Shown here piece after piece: positions 15,598 through 24,379 of a stretch of 64,000 nt of DNA (positions are counted from its first letter, which is position 1; every line of letters starts with the position of its first letter). Position numbers and translations under genes: made by a program. The stretch lies in contig NZ_BMSK01000024.1 of assembly GCF_014649115.1 (NCBI RefSeq), positions 1 through 64,000 on the forward strand, given 5' to 3'. Below the pieces are notes generated by a model. That model ran no database searches. It was not told the DNA's origin and worked only from the letters and a program-made list of their open reading frames with translations. Source of the stretch: Streptomyces eurythermus (lineage in GTDB: Bacteria > Actinomycetota > Actinomycetes > Streptomycetales > Streptomycetaceae).

Positions 15598-17085
15598 GTG
15601 CACCGCAGAATCATCGCGCCGGGCGCTTTGGCGGCGGCCTCCGTCCTGCTGGCGATCCCGGCATCGGCCGCGAGCTACACCCCCGGCGCGCCGGGTATCG
15701 GCGACCCCTACTACCCGTACTACGGCAATGGCGGCTACGACGTCTCGCACTACGACCTGAGGCTGCAGTACCAGCCGAAGACGGACGAGTTGCAGGGCAC
15801 CGCGACGATCCTGGCCAAGACCACCCAGGACCTGTCCCGCTTCGACCTGGACTTCCTGCTGGACGTGAGCGAGGTGCGGGTCAACGGCACCAAGGCCGCC
15901 TTCACCACCTCCGGGGAGCACGAACTGGTCGTCACCCCGAAGACCCCGCTGGCCAAGGGCACGCCGGTGACGATCGTGGTCCGCTACAGCGGGGTGCCGT
16001 CGGCCAAGAGCGCCTACGGGTTCACCTCCTGGCACCGCACCCCGGACGGCGGAGTGGCCGCCAACGAGCCCGAGGCCGCCTGGTGGTGGTTCCCGAGCAA
16101 CGACCACCCGACCGACAAGGCCACCTACGACGTGTCGGTGTCCGTCCCGGACGGCACCCAGGCCATCTCCAACGGCACGCTCCAGTCGACCAGTTCAAAG
16201 CTGGGCTGGACCCGTTACAACTGGCGGCAGAACAAGCCGCAGGCCACCTATCTGGCCACGCTCGCGCTGGGCAGGTTCGACATCACCACCGGCACCTCCG
16301 ACGGCGGGGTGCCCGTCATCAACGCCTACAGCAAGGACCTCGGCGACAACGAGGGCGCCGCGCGGGCCAGCGTGGAGCGTACCGGGGAGCTCGTGGACTG
16401 GCTGAGCGGCTACTTCGGGCCGTATCCGTTCTCCTCGGTCGGCGGGTACGTGCCGAACACCACCACCTCGTACGCGCTGGAGACGCAGACCCGCGTCTTC
16501 TACAGCCCGCGGCAGTTCGCGAACGGCGCCAACACCTCCCTGGTCGTGCACGAGCTGGCCCACCAGTGGTACGGCGACTACGTGTCGGTCAAGGGCTGGA
16601 AGGACATCTGGGTCAACGAGGGCTTCGCCCGCTACGCGCAGTGGCTGTGGTCCGAGCACGAGGGCGAGGGCACCGCGCAGGAGCTGGCCGACTACGTGTA
16701 CGCCTCGCACCCGGCCGACGACGCGTTCTGGACGATCGCGCCGGGCGACCCCGGACCGGACAACCAGTTCGCCGGCGCCGTCTACGACCGGGGCGCCCTC
16801 GCCATCCAGGCGCTGCGCAACGAGATCGGCGACGACGCGTTCTTCGCCGTCCTGAAGGGCTGGCCGAAGGAGCACGCCTACGGCAACGCCTCGGTGGCCG
16901 ACTTCCAGCGGTACGCCGAACGGGTGTCCGGCAAGCCACTGGCCGCGCTGTTCGACACCTGGCTGTTCCAGCCGGAGAAGCCGGCCGCGCCGTCGGCCCG
17001 CGCCCTGGTGAAGACGACCGCGGCGGTGGCGCAGCCGAAGTCGTGGAAGAAGATCGAGGCGACGAACTCGGTGCACGAGCACTGA
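15598..17085 (+). CDS. Secreted M1-family metallopeptidase
   Basis: 495-residue zinc aminopeptidase-like enzyme. The signal peptide ends near PASAASYTPG. The zinc site HELAH (residues 318-322) is followed 18 residues later by E341 in WVNEGF, the complete HEXXH-x18-E pattern, with Y in the later AVYDRGALAIQALR segment. The N-terminal beta domain (about 45-230) is present; the usual long C-terminal ARM-like domain is absent, so it is one of the short secreted forms. Start GTG 15598 has TTGGAG 8 nt upstream. A TAGGCT box at 15539-15544 may be the promoter. The divergent neighbour also degrades peptides, so the pair may share control. Confidence 0.93.
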   Translation: MHRRIIAPGALAAASVLLAIPASAASYTPGAPGIGDPYYPYYGNGGYDVSHYDLRLQYQPKTDELQGTATILAKTTQDLSRFDLDFLLDVSEVRVNGTKAAFTTSGEHELVVTPKTPLAKGTPVTIVVRYSGVPSAKSAYGFTSWHRTPDGGVAANEPEAAWWWFPSNDHPTDKATYDVSVSVPDGTQAISNGTLQSTSSKLGWTRYNWRQNKPQATYLATLALGRFDITTGTSDGGVPVINAYSKDLGDNEGAARASVERTGELVDWLSGYFGPYPFSSVGGYVPNTTTSYALETQTRVFYSPRQFANGANTSLVVHELAHQWYGDYVSVKGWKDIWVNEGFARYAQWLWSEHEGEGTAQELADYVYASHPADDAFWTIAPGDPGPDNQFAGAVYDRGALAIQALRNEIGDDAFFAVLKGWPKEHAYGNASVADFQRYAERVSGKPLAALFDTWLFQPEKPAAPSARALVKTTAAVAQPKSWKKIEATNSVHEH

Positions 17086-17915
17086 GCCGGCCGGCGCCGG
17101 CGCCCCGTTCGGCCACGGGGCGCCGGTGCCCGCGCCGCGGTGCCGCAGTGGCCCGGTGCGGCCGCCCGCCGCAGCAGCTCCTTCCGGCTCATCGCCTCCG
17201 CGCGGTCGGCCGGGACGGTGCAGGCGTGGGCGCCCGCGATCGCGCCGTACCGGGCGCAGCGCCCGGGCGGCTCGCCGGCGAGCAGGCCGTAGAGGAACGC
17301 GGCGGCGAAGGCGTCGCCCGCGCCGTGGGAGTCCACCACCGGCGCGGGCGGCAGCGCCGCCGGTATCCGGGTCAGCGCGCCGTCGGCGAGCAGATGGGCG
17401 CCCTCGGCTCCGGCGGTGGCGACGACGGTGTGGGCGCGGCCGCGCGCGGCGATGCGCCGCATGGTCCGCTCGGGGTCGGTGAGGGCGGCGGCCGACAGGA
17501 AGACGACGTCGGCCGCGTGGGCGAACGCCTCGTGGTACGGGTTCTCGCCGTCCCAGTCGTGCAGGTCCGTGGAGAGCGGCACTCCGGTCTCCCGGAGCAC
17601 GGGCAGGGCGTGGGCGCCGGGCTGGGTGATGGTCACGTGCACATGCCGGCTCGCGGCGGCCGGCGCCCGCAGGGTGGCCTCGGGGAAGCGGTCGCCGGGG
17701 CGGGCGCGGGTGGTGTCGTACAGCGACAGACGGCGGCCGTCCGGGCCGACGAGGTTGACCGCCCGCTTGGTCCCGGCCGGCTGCGGCAGCGCGGTGAGCG
17801 CGATGCCGTGCTCGGAGTGCGGGGCGCGGACGAGGTCGCCCTCGGGGTCGTCGCCGAGGAAGTCGAGATGGTGGGTACGCAGGCCCAGGGCGGCCAGTCC
17901 GAGGGCGAAGCACAT
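16878..17915 (-). pseudogene. PfkB-family carbohydrate kinase remnant, truncated at both ends
   Basis: The frame from ATG 17915 begins inside the fold, at the FALGLAALGLRTHHLDFLGDD segment that normally follows the first glycine-rich motif, so about 40-50 residues including the substrate-binding GGxxxN region are missing. The second signature with the catalytic Asp is intact (VDSHGAGDAFAAAFLYGLL, about residues 200-218). The natural C-terminus is also lost: after MSRKELLRRA near 17150 the frame runs on through the intergenic region and antisense to the M1 peptidase gene, ending at 16878. It lies in frame, after a TGA, behind the macro-domain fragment, which points to one deletion. Activity is unlikely. 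Confidence 0.75.
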
Positions 17916-17924
17916 CGGCCGCGG

Positions 17925-18074
17925 TCATGCCCCGCCCTCCCCGTGGTCGTCGGGCTCGACGCGGACCGGCTGGACCGCGCCCGGACCGATGTCGTCGCAG
18001 ACATGGGCGATCACCTTGACGCCCTTGCCCGACGGCACGGTGGCGTCACCCCGGACATACGTGATCTCTGCCAT
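17925..18074 (-). pseudogene. Macro-domain (Appr-1''-p processing-like) N-terminal fragment
   Basis: 49 codons from ATG 18074. The first 30 residues, MAEITYVRGDATVPSGKGVK followed by VIAHVCDDIG, are the start of the ADP-ribose-binding macro domain of actinobacterial proteins, which normally continues with a GGWGKGF-like loop for another 120 residues. Here the homology stops at DDIG and unrelated residues lead to a TGA at 17925-17927. Three codons later, in the same frame, comes the interior of a PfkB kinase. The fragment is 43 nt downstream of the amino-acid permease on the same strand and was probably transcribed with it. Confidence 0.65.
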
Positions 18075-18117
18075 GACGCCACCGTGGACGCCGCCACTGA
18101 CAGTGGCGGCCGGTCCG

Positions 18118-19584
18118 TTACTCCGGCAGCTCGGCGGAGGCCTTGGCGGCGTCCTTGGCCACCTGGCGGCGGATGCCGAACCAGCCGGCGACGAGCATCA
18201 CGGCGATCACCGGGATCAGCAGCAGGGTCTTGCGGCCGACCTCCTCGTCGTTCCACATCATGCCGAGACAGATCAGCAGGAACACGATGGTGGCGATCTC
18301 GGTGACCGGGCTGAACTTCAGCTGGAAGTGCGGCCGGGTGACCAGGCCCGCGCGGGCGCGGCGGACGAAGATCGCGTGGCAGATCATGATGATCACCCAG
18401 GTGCTGATGATGCCGAGCGAGGCGACGTTCAGCACGATCTCGAAGGCCTTGCTGGGCACCAGGTAGTTCAGGACGACGCCGAGCACACAGACCGCGCAGG
18501 TCAGCAGGATGCCGCCGTAGGGCACCTGGCTGCGGCTCATCACGCGGGTGAACTTCGGCGCCGAGCCGGCCATGGCCATCGAGCGCAGGATGCGGCCGGT
18601 GGAGTACAGGCCGGAGTTCAGCGAGGACATGGCCGCGGTCAGCACGACCAGGTTCATCACGTCGCCGGCCGCCGGAACGCCGATCTTGGACAGCACGGTC
18701 ACGAACGGGCTCTGGTCGGCGGAGTACACCGAACCGGGCAGCAGCAGGGCGAGCAGCACGACCGAGCCGACGTAGAACAGGCCCACCCGCCACATGATCG
18801 AGTTCACCGCGCGCGGGACGACCTTCTCGGGCTCGGCGGTCTCGCCGGCGGCGACGCCGACCAGCTCCAGCGCGGCGTAGGCGAAGATCACGCCCTGCAT
18901 GACGAGGACGACCGGCATCAGGCCGTGCGGGAAGACACCGCCGTGGTCGGTGATGACGCTCAGGCCCGGCTTGCTGCCGCCGACGTCGTGCTGGGTGGCC
19001 AGCAGGAAGATGCCGATCAGCATGAAGCCCACGAGGGTGGCGACCTTGATGATCGCGAACCAGAACTCCATCTCACCGAAGATCTTCACCGAGATCAGGT
19101 TCACGGTGAGGACGACGGCGAGGGCGATCAGCGCCAGCACCCACTGGGGGATGGAGGTGAACATGCTCCAGTAGTGCGTGTAGAGCGCGATCGCGGTGAT
19201 GTCCGCGATGCCGGTGGTCGACCAGTTCAGGAAGTACATCCAGCCGGCGACGTAGGCGCCCTTCTCGCCGAGGAACTCGCGCGCGTACGACACGAAGGAC
19301 CCGGAGGACGGGCGGTACAGGACCAGCTCGCCCAGGGCCCGCACGACGAAGAACGCGAAGACACCGCAGACCAGGTAGGCCAGGGCGAGCGCCGGACCGG
19401 CGTTGTGCAGGCGGCCGCCGGCGCCCAGGAAGAGGCCGGTGCCGATGGCGCCGCCGATGGCGATCATGTTGACGTGGCGGGCCTTGAGGTCCTTGCTGTA
19501 TCCGGCGTCGCCCGCGTCCGCGGGCGCTGCGGCCACCTGGGGGTGGGGGGTGGCCTGTGCCGATTCCACGGCTTCCTTGCTCAC
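18118..19584 (-). CDS. Amino-acid permease of the APC superfamily (AAT family)
   Basis: 488 residues, about 12 transmembrane helices. The family start is clear: KARHVNMIAIGGAIGTGLFLG (residues about 32-52) gives the unwound helix-1 substrate site, followed by AGPALALAYLVCGVFAFFVV and PSSGSFVSYAREF. The AAT family transports amino acids such as asparagine, phenylalanine, GABA or D-serine with protons; the exact substrate cannot be read from the sequence. GTG 19584 is chosen because GGAAG lies 9-10 nt upstream; a 31-residue upstream extension is open but is not permease-like. It is divergent from the MerR gene. Confidence 0.9.
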   Translation of the reverse strand: MSKEAVESAQATPHPQVAAAPADAGDAGYSKDLKARHVNMIAIGGAIGTGLFLGAGGRLHNAGPALALAYLVCGVFAFFVVRALGELVLYRPSSGSFVSYAREFLGEKGAYVAGWMYFLNWSTTGIADITAIALYTHYWSMFTSIPQWVLALIALAVVLTVNLISVKIFGEMEFWFAIIKVATLVGFMLIGIFLLATQHDVGGSKPGLSVITDHGGVFPHGLMPVVLVMQGVIFAYAALELVGVAAGETAEPEKVVPRAVNSIMWRVGLFYVGSVVLLALLLPGSVYSADQSPFVTVLSKIGVPAAGDVMNLVVLTAAMSSLNSGLYSTGRILRSMAMAGSAPKFTRVMSRSQVPYGGILLTCAVCVLGVVLNYLVPSKAFEIVLNVASLGIISTWVIIMICHAIFVRRARAGLVTRPHFQLKFSPVTEIATIVFLLICLGMMWNDEEVGRKTLLLIPVIAVMLVAGWFGIRRQVAKDAAKASAELPE

Positions 19585-19769
19585 GGGTGGTTTCACTTCC
19601 TGGTGCGCCCGGACCTCGTGGATCCGGGGTTCGTGCAGGTCTTGGCCCGCACCACCCTTTGTCGCGGCACAGACCAAGGCAGCAGCTTCCCAGACGCAAC
19701 GGCCGATAAGCGGTGGTCCACGTCACAGAGCGGTACTTCTCACATCACTCGCACGTGCTCCCCGCGGGT

Positions 19770-19804
19770 TTCACACCATTGGTGAGACAGCGATACTGCT
19801 GTAC
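19770..19804 (+). promoter_or_regulatory. MerR promoter with dyad between -35 and -10
   Basis: TTCACA (19770-19775) and GATACT (19792-19797) are 16 bp apart and frame the dyad TCACACCA-T-TGGTGAGA (6 of 8 arm positions match). A MerR-type protein is encoded just downstream, so autoregulation at this site is likely. The -10 lies 7 nt before ATG 19805, implying a leaderless mRNA. Confidence 0.5.
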
Positions 19805-20695
19805 ATGACGACCGACACCGGGGAGCCCACCCTCACGATCGACGAGCTGGCCGCGCGGGCGGGCGTCACGGTCCGCACGGTCCGTTTCTACGGCACCAAG
19901 GGGCTGCTGCCGCCGCCGGTGCTCGGTCCGCGCCGGGTGGGCCATTACGGCCGCGAGCATCTGGCCCGGCTGGCGCTGATCGAGGAGATGCAGCACCAGG
20001 GCATGACCCTGGCCGCGATCGAGCGGCACCTGCGGCAGCTGCCGGCCGATCTCGGCCCGCACGATCTGGCGATCCACCGGGCCGTGGTCGCCTCCTGGGC
20101 GCCGGACACCGTGGAGACCGTGTCCCGTGCGGAGCTCCAGCGGCGGGCGGGGCGGCGGCTGACCGGGGAGGACCTGGAGCGGCTGGCCGCGATGAACGTG
20201 GTGACACCGGATACGGAGGGGGACGGCGAGCGGGACGGGGAGTCCTTCCGTGTGGACTGCGGTCTGCTGCGGCTCGCGGTGCAGCTGCTGGACGTGCCGC
20301 TGGCGCAGGAGACGATCCTGGCCGCGCGGACCGTGCTGACCGGCCACGCGCGGGCGGCGGCGCACGAGCTGTCGGACCTGCTGCGCGAGGCGGTGGCCGA
20401 ACGCGACACGCGGGATGTGAAGTCCCTGTCGGCCCATATGCACCCGCTCGTGGTCCAGGCGCTGCTCACCACCTTCCAGCGGTCACTGCGGGAGGAGCTG
20501 CGCCAGTGGCTGGACGGAGCGGACGGCCCGGGAGGAGGGGACGACGGCCCGGGCGGAGGGGACGGCCCTCATGGCGGCGACGGTCCCGAGGGAGCGGTGG
20601 GCGCGGGCGGCCCCGGACCGGTCGGGGACGCTGGCGGCCCTGGACGTTCCACGGACGGCCCTGAACGCTCTGTGAACGCTAACGGCACGGTGTGA
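19805..20695 (+). CDS. MerR-family transcriptional regulator
   Basis: 296 residues. The N-terminal winged helix-turn-helix is LTIDELAARAGVTVRTVRFY (about 9-28), followed by the wing GHYGREHLARLALIEEMQ and the helix that leads to dimerisation. No cysteine pair for metal binding is seen, so the signal is likely an organic ligand or none. Residues about 90-235 form an alpha-helical effector region, and the last 55 residues are a low-complexity Gly/Asp/Pro-rich tail. The start at ATG 19805 fits the leaderless promoter upstream. The permease gene is divergent 220 bp away and could be a target. Confidence 0.88.
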   Translation: MTTDTGEPTLTIDELAARAGVTVRTVRFYGTKGLLPPPVLGPRRVGHYGREHLARLALIEEMQHQGMTLAAIERHLRQLPADLGPHDLAIHRAVVASWAPDTVETVSRAELQRRAGRRLTGEDLERLAAMNVVTPDTEGDGERDGESFRVDCGLLRLAVQLLDVPLAQETILAARTVLTGHARAAAHELSDLLREAVAERDTRDVKSLSAHMHPLVVQALLTTFQRSLREELRQWLDGADGPGGGDDGPGGGDGPHGGDGPEGAVGAGGPGPVGDAGGPGRSTDGPERSVNANGTV

Positions 20696-20854
20696 GCGGC
20701 GGACTCGGACGGCGCTGACGCAGCGGGCGGCCGGACGGCCCTGACGCACGGACAGCCGAACGGCACGGACCGCCGGACAGCCGGAGACTGCGAACGCTCG
20801 CACGGGCCGGACGGCGCGGACAGCGGAGGACGCGGACAGCGTACGGCGCCGCGG

Positions 20855-20880
20855 GCCCCCGGGCGCGGAGTCCCGGGGGC
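20855..20880. terminator. Hairpin between convergent merR and fadB-type gene
   Basis: GCCCCCGGG (20855-20863) pairs with CCCGGGGGC (20872-20880) around an 8-nt loop. It lies 23 bp after the stop of the leftward fad gene and would serve both converging transcripts. Confidence 0.6.
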
Positions 20881-20902
20881 GCGCGGTCCGCGGTGTACCG
20901 GC

Positions 20903-23080
20903 TCAGCGGGCGTCGGTGAAGGTCTCCCCCTTCTCCGCCTTCGCCACGAGCAGCGCGGGCGGGGTGAACCGGTCGCCGTAGCGCTCGGCCAGCTCGCGCG
21001 CGCGGGCCACGAAGCCGGGCAGGCCCCCTTCGTAGCCGTTGATGTACTGGAGCACACCGCCGGTCCAGCCGGGGAAGCCGATACCGAGGACGGAGCCGAT
21101 GTTGGCGTCCGCGACCGAGGTCAGGACGCCCTCCTCCAGCAGGCGTACGGTGTCGAGCGCCTCGGCGAAGAGCATGCGCTCCTGCATGTCCCGGAACGGG
21201 ATGTCGTGGCCGGGCTTGGTGAAGTGCTCGCGCAGCCCCGGCCAGAGTCCGGCCCGCTTGCCGTCCTCGGTGTAGTCGTAGAAGCCGGCGCCACCGCTGC
21301 GGCCGGTGCGGCCGAACTCGTCCACCATGCGGTCGACGACCGTCTCGGCCGGGTGCGCGGTCCAGGTGCCGCCGGCCTCCTCCACGGCCCTCCTCGTCTC
21401 GGCCCGGATCTTGCGGGGCAGGGTGAGGGTCAGCTCGTCCATCAGGGAGAGCACCTTGGCGGGGTAGCCGGCCTGGGCGGCGGCCTGTTCCACGGAGGCG
21501 GGCTCGACGCCCTCGCCGACCATGGCGACGCCCTCGTTGATGAAGTGGCCGATCACCCGGGAGGTGAAGAAGCCCCGCGAGTCGTTGACGACGATCGGCG
21601 TCTTGTTGATCTGCCGGACCAGGTCGAAGGCGCGTGCGAGCGCCTCCTCGCCGGTGCGCTCGCCCTTGATGATCTCGACCAGCGGCATCTTGTCGACCGG
21701 TGAGAAGAAGTGCAGCCCGATGAAGTCGGCCTGGCGCTCGACGCCCTCGGCGAGCGTGGTGATCGGCAGGGTGGAGGTGTTGGAGCACAGCAGCGCGTCG
21801 GGGGCGACGACGGACTCGATCTCCTGGAACACCTTGTGCTTGAGGGCGGTGTCCTCGAACACGGCCTCGATGACAGCGTCACAGTCGGCGAGGTCGGCCG
21901 TCTCCGCCGTGGGGGTGATCCGGGCGAGCAGCGCGTCGGCCTTCTCCTGGGTGGTGCGGCCCTTGGCGACGGCCTTGGCGCACAGCTTCTCCGAGTAGCC
22001 CTTGCCCTTGGCCGCGGCTTCGGCGGAGACGTCCTTGAGGACGACGTCGATGCCCGCGCGGGCGCACGCGTAGGCGATGCCGGCGCCCATCATGCCGGCG
22101 CCGAGGACGGCCACCTTGCGCACCTGGCGGGGTTCGACGCCCTTGGGCCGGTTGGCGCCGGAGTTGACCGCCTGGAGGTCGAAGAAGAACGCCTGGATCA
22201 TGTTCTTCGAGATCTGCCCGGCGGCCAGTTCCACGAAGTAGCGGGCCTCGATGACCTGGGCGGTCTCGAAGTCGACCTGGGAGCCCTCGACGGCCGCGGC
22301 GAGGATGTTGCGCGGGGCCGGGTAGGGGGCGCCGTTCGTCTGCTTGCGCAGGTTGGCCGGGAAGGCGGGCAGGTTGGCGGCGAACTTCGGGTGGGCCGGG
22401 GTGCCGCCGGGGATCTTGTAGCCCGGGGTGTCCCAGGGCTGCCGGGACTCGGGGTGGGCGTCGATGAACGCGCGGGCCCTGGCGATCAGTTCCTCGGGGC
22501 TCTCGGCCACCTCGTGGACCAGGCCGTTGTCCCGGGCGCGCCGGGCGTTGTACTGGGTGCCCTGCAGGAGCACCTTCAGCAGGGCGTCCGCGATGCCCAG
22601 CAGGCGTACGGTGCGCACCACTCCGCCGCCGCCGGGGAGCAGGCCCAGGGTGACCTCGGGGCAGCCGATCCGGGTGCCGGGGGTGTCCAGGGCGATGCGG
22701 TGGTGGCAGGCGAGGGCCAGTTCGAAGCCGCCGCCGAGGGCCGCGCCGTTGATCGCCGCGACGACCGGTTTGCCGAGGGTCTCGATGCGGCGCAGGTTGC
22801 GCTTGATGGCGAGGCCGCCGTCGAACAGTTCCTGTGCGGTCTCGGGGGTGACCCGGATGAGGTCGCGCAGGTCGCCGCCGGCGAAGAAGGTCTTCTTGGC
22901 CGAGGTGAGGATGACGCCGCGGATGGAGTCCCGCTCGGCCTCCAGCCGGTCGGTGATCACGGCGAGGGAGTCGCGGAACGCCTGGTTCATGGTGTTCGCG
23001 GACTGGTTCGGGTCGTCCAGGACGAGGGTGACGACACCGGTGTCGTCCTGCTCCCAGCGGATGGTGGTGCTCTCGGTCAT
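20903..23080 (-). CDS. fadB: Multifunctional enoyl-CoA hydratase / 3-hydroxyacyl-CoA dehydrogenase (FadB/FadJ type)
   Basis: 725-residue beta-oxidation protein. The N-terminal crotonase domain (about 1-190) holds FFAGGDLRDL and GAALGGGFELALACH with the expected catalytic ELALACH and PEVTLGLLPGGGG segments. A linker helix leads to the NAD-binding domain with VAVLGAGMMGAGIAYACARAG (about 335-355), then the dehydrogenase catalytic region GLHFFSPVDKMPLVEII and a C-terminal domain (about 520-710). It should hydrate enoyl-CoA and oxidise 3-hydroxyacyl-CoA. ATG 23080 has GGAGACG 8 nt upstream. It is third in an operon with a thiolase 41 nt upstream. Confidence 0.95.
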   Translation of the reverse strand: MTESTTIRWEQDDTGVVTLVLDDPNQSANTMNQAFRDSLAVITDRLEAERDSIRGVILTSAKKTFFAGGDLRDLIRVTPETAQELFDGGLAIKRNLRRIETLGKPVVAAINGAALGGGFELALACHHRIALDTPGTRIGCPEVTLGLLPGGGGVVRTVRLLGIADALLKVLLQGTQYNARRARDNGLVHEVAESPEELIARARAFIDAHPESRQPWDTPGYKIPGGTPAHPKFAANLPAFPANLRKQTNGAPYPAPRNILAAAVEGSQVDFETAQVIEARYFVELAAGQISKNMIQAFFFDLQAVNSGANRPKGVEPRQVRKVAVLGAGMMGAGIAYACARAGIDVVLKDVSAEAAAKGKGYSEKLCAKAVAKGRTTQEKADALLARITPTAETADLADCDAVIEAVFEDTALKHKVFQEIESVVAPDALLCSNTSTLPITTLAEGVERQADFIGLHFFSPVDKMPLVEIIKGERTGEEALARAFDLVRQINKTPIVVNDSRGFFTSRVIGHFINEGVAMVGEGVEPASVEQAAAQAGYPAKVLSLMDELTLTLPRKIRAETRRAVEEAGGTWTAHPAETVVDRMVDEFGRTGRSGGAGFYDYTEDGKRAGLWPGLREHFTKPGHDIPFRDMQERMLFAEALDTVRLLEEGVLTSVADANIGSVLGIGFPGWTGGVLQYINGYEGGLPGFVARARELAERYGDRFTPPALLVAKAEKGETFTDAR

Positions 23081-23121
23081 GACAGTCGTCTCCGTTGAAG
23101 TCGCTTGGTTCCGCGGGGAGT

Positions 23122-24336
23122 TCAGATGCGCTCGATGATGGTGGCGATGCCCATGCCGCCGCCGACGCACAGCGTGGCGAGGCCGTAGCGCTTGTCCTGG
23201 CGCTCCAGTTCGTCGACGAGGGTGCCGAGGATCATCGCGCCGGTGGCGCCGAGCGGGTGGCCGAGGGCGATGGCGCCGCCGTTGACGTTGATCTTGTCCA
23301 GGCTCAGGCCCATGTCCTTCGCGTAGCGCAGGACGACCGCGGCGAACGCCTCGTTGATCTCGACCAGGTCGATGTCGTCGATGGTGAGACCGGCCTTGGC
23401 CAGGGCCTTGCGGCTGGCGGGGGCGGGCCCGGTGAGCATGATGGTCGGCTCGGAGCCGGAGACGGCGGCGGAGACGATCCGCGCGCGGGGGGTGAGGCCG
23501 TGGCGTTCGCCGGCCTCCCGGGAGCCGATCGCGACGAGCGCGGCGCCGTCCACGATGCCGGAGGAGTTGCCCGCGTGGTGGACGTGGTCGATCTTCTCCA
23601 CCCAGTGGTACTTCTGCAGCGCGACGGCGTCGAAGCCGCCCAGGTCGCCGATGTCCGCGAAGGACGGCTTGAGCTTCGCGAGGGAGTCGGCGGTGGTTCC
23701 GGGGCGCGGGTGCTCGTCGTGGTCGAGGACGACCAGGCCGTTGCGGTCCTTGACGGGGACCACGGAGCGCTCGAAGCGGTTCTCCTTCCAGGCGGTGGCG
23801 GCGCGCTCCTGGGACAGGGCCGCGTACTCGTCCACGTCGCGGCGGGAGAAGCCCTCGATGGTGGCGATCAGGTCGGCGCTGATGCCCTGCGGGACGAAGT
23901 TGACGGCGAGGTTGGTCATCGGGTCGTTGAACCAGGCGCCGCCGTCCGAGGCCATCGGGACGCGGGACATGGACTCGACGCCGCCGGCCAGCACCAGGTC
24001 CTCCCAGCCGGCCCGGATCTTGGCGGCGGCCAGGTTGACGGCCTCCAGGCCGGAGGCACAGAAGCGGTTCTCCTGGACGCCCGCGACGGTGTCCGGCAGC
24101 CCGGCGGCGAGGGCGGCGATCCGGGCGATGTCGGAGCCCTGGTCGCCGATGGGGCTGACGACGCCGAGCACGATGTCGTCGATCCCGGCCGGGTCCAGGC
24201 CGGGGAAGCGGTCGCGGATCTCGTGGATGAGGCCGACGACCAGGTCGACGGGCTTCGTGCCGTGCAGGGCGCCGTTCGCCTTGCCGCGCCCGCGCGGGGT
24301 GCGGATCGCGTCGTACACGTACGCTTCGGTGCTCAC
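23122..24336 (-). CDS. fadA: Acetyl-CoA C-acyltransferase (beta-ketothiolase)
   Basis: 404-residue cytoplasmic thiolase that cleaves 3-ketoacyl-CoA with CoA. The nucleophilic Cys is in ENRFCASGLEAVNLAA (about residue 92), the catalytic His in GHPLGATGA and the second Cys in LCVGGGMG near the C-terminus; EINEAFAAV supplies the NEAF motif. All four are intact. ATG 24336 is the start. The gene lies between a family III CoA-transferase gene (43 nt upstream) and the FadB-type gene (41 nt downstream) on the same strand, so the three form one operon for degradation of long-chain or branched acyl-CoAs. Confidence 0.95.
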   Translation of the reverse strand: MSTEAYVYDAIRTPRGRGKANGALHGTKPVDLVVGLIHEIRDRFPGLDPAGIDDIVLGVVSPIGDQGSDIARIAALAAGLPDTVAGVQENRFCASGLEAVNLAAAKIRAGWEDLVLAGGVESMSRVPMASDGGAWFNDPMTNLAVNFVPQGISADLIATIEGFSRRDVDEYAALSQERAATAWKENRFERSVVPVKDRNGLVVLDHDEHPRPGTTADSLAKLKPSFADIGDLGGFDAVALQKYHWVEKIDHVHHAGNSSGIVDGAALVAIGSREAGERHGLTPRARIVSAAVSGSEPTIMLTGPAPASRKALAKAGLTIDDIDLVEINEAFAAVVLRYAKDMGLSLDKINVNGGAIALGHPLGATGAMILGTLVDELERQDKRYGLATLCVGGGMGIATIIERI

Positions 24337-24379
24337 TGGGGTGCCTTTCGGGAGGGTGGTCCGGGCGGGGTGGGCGGGG

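Noticed and set aside
17915..18074. TGA readthrough producing a macro-domain/kinase fusion protein
   Set aside because: Both partners lack essential parts of their folds at the junction, so even with readthrough neither domain would be complete; a deletion scar is simpler.
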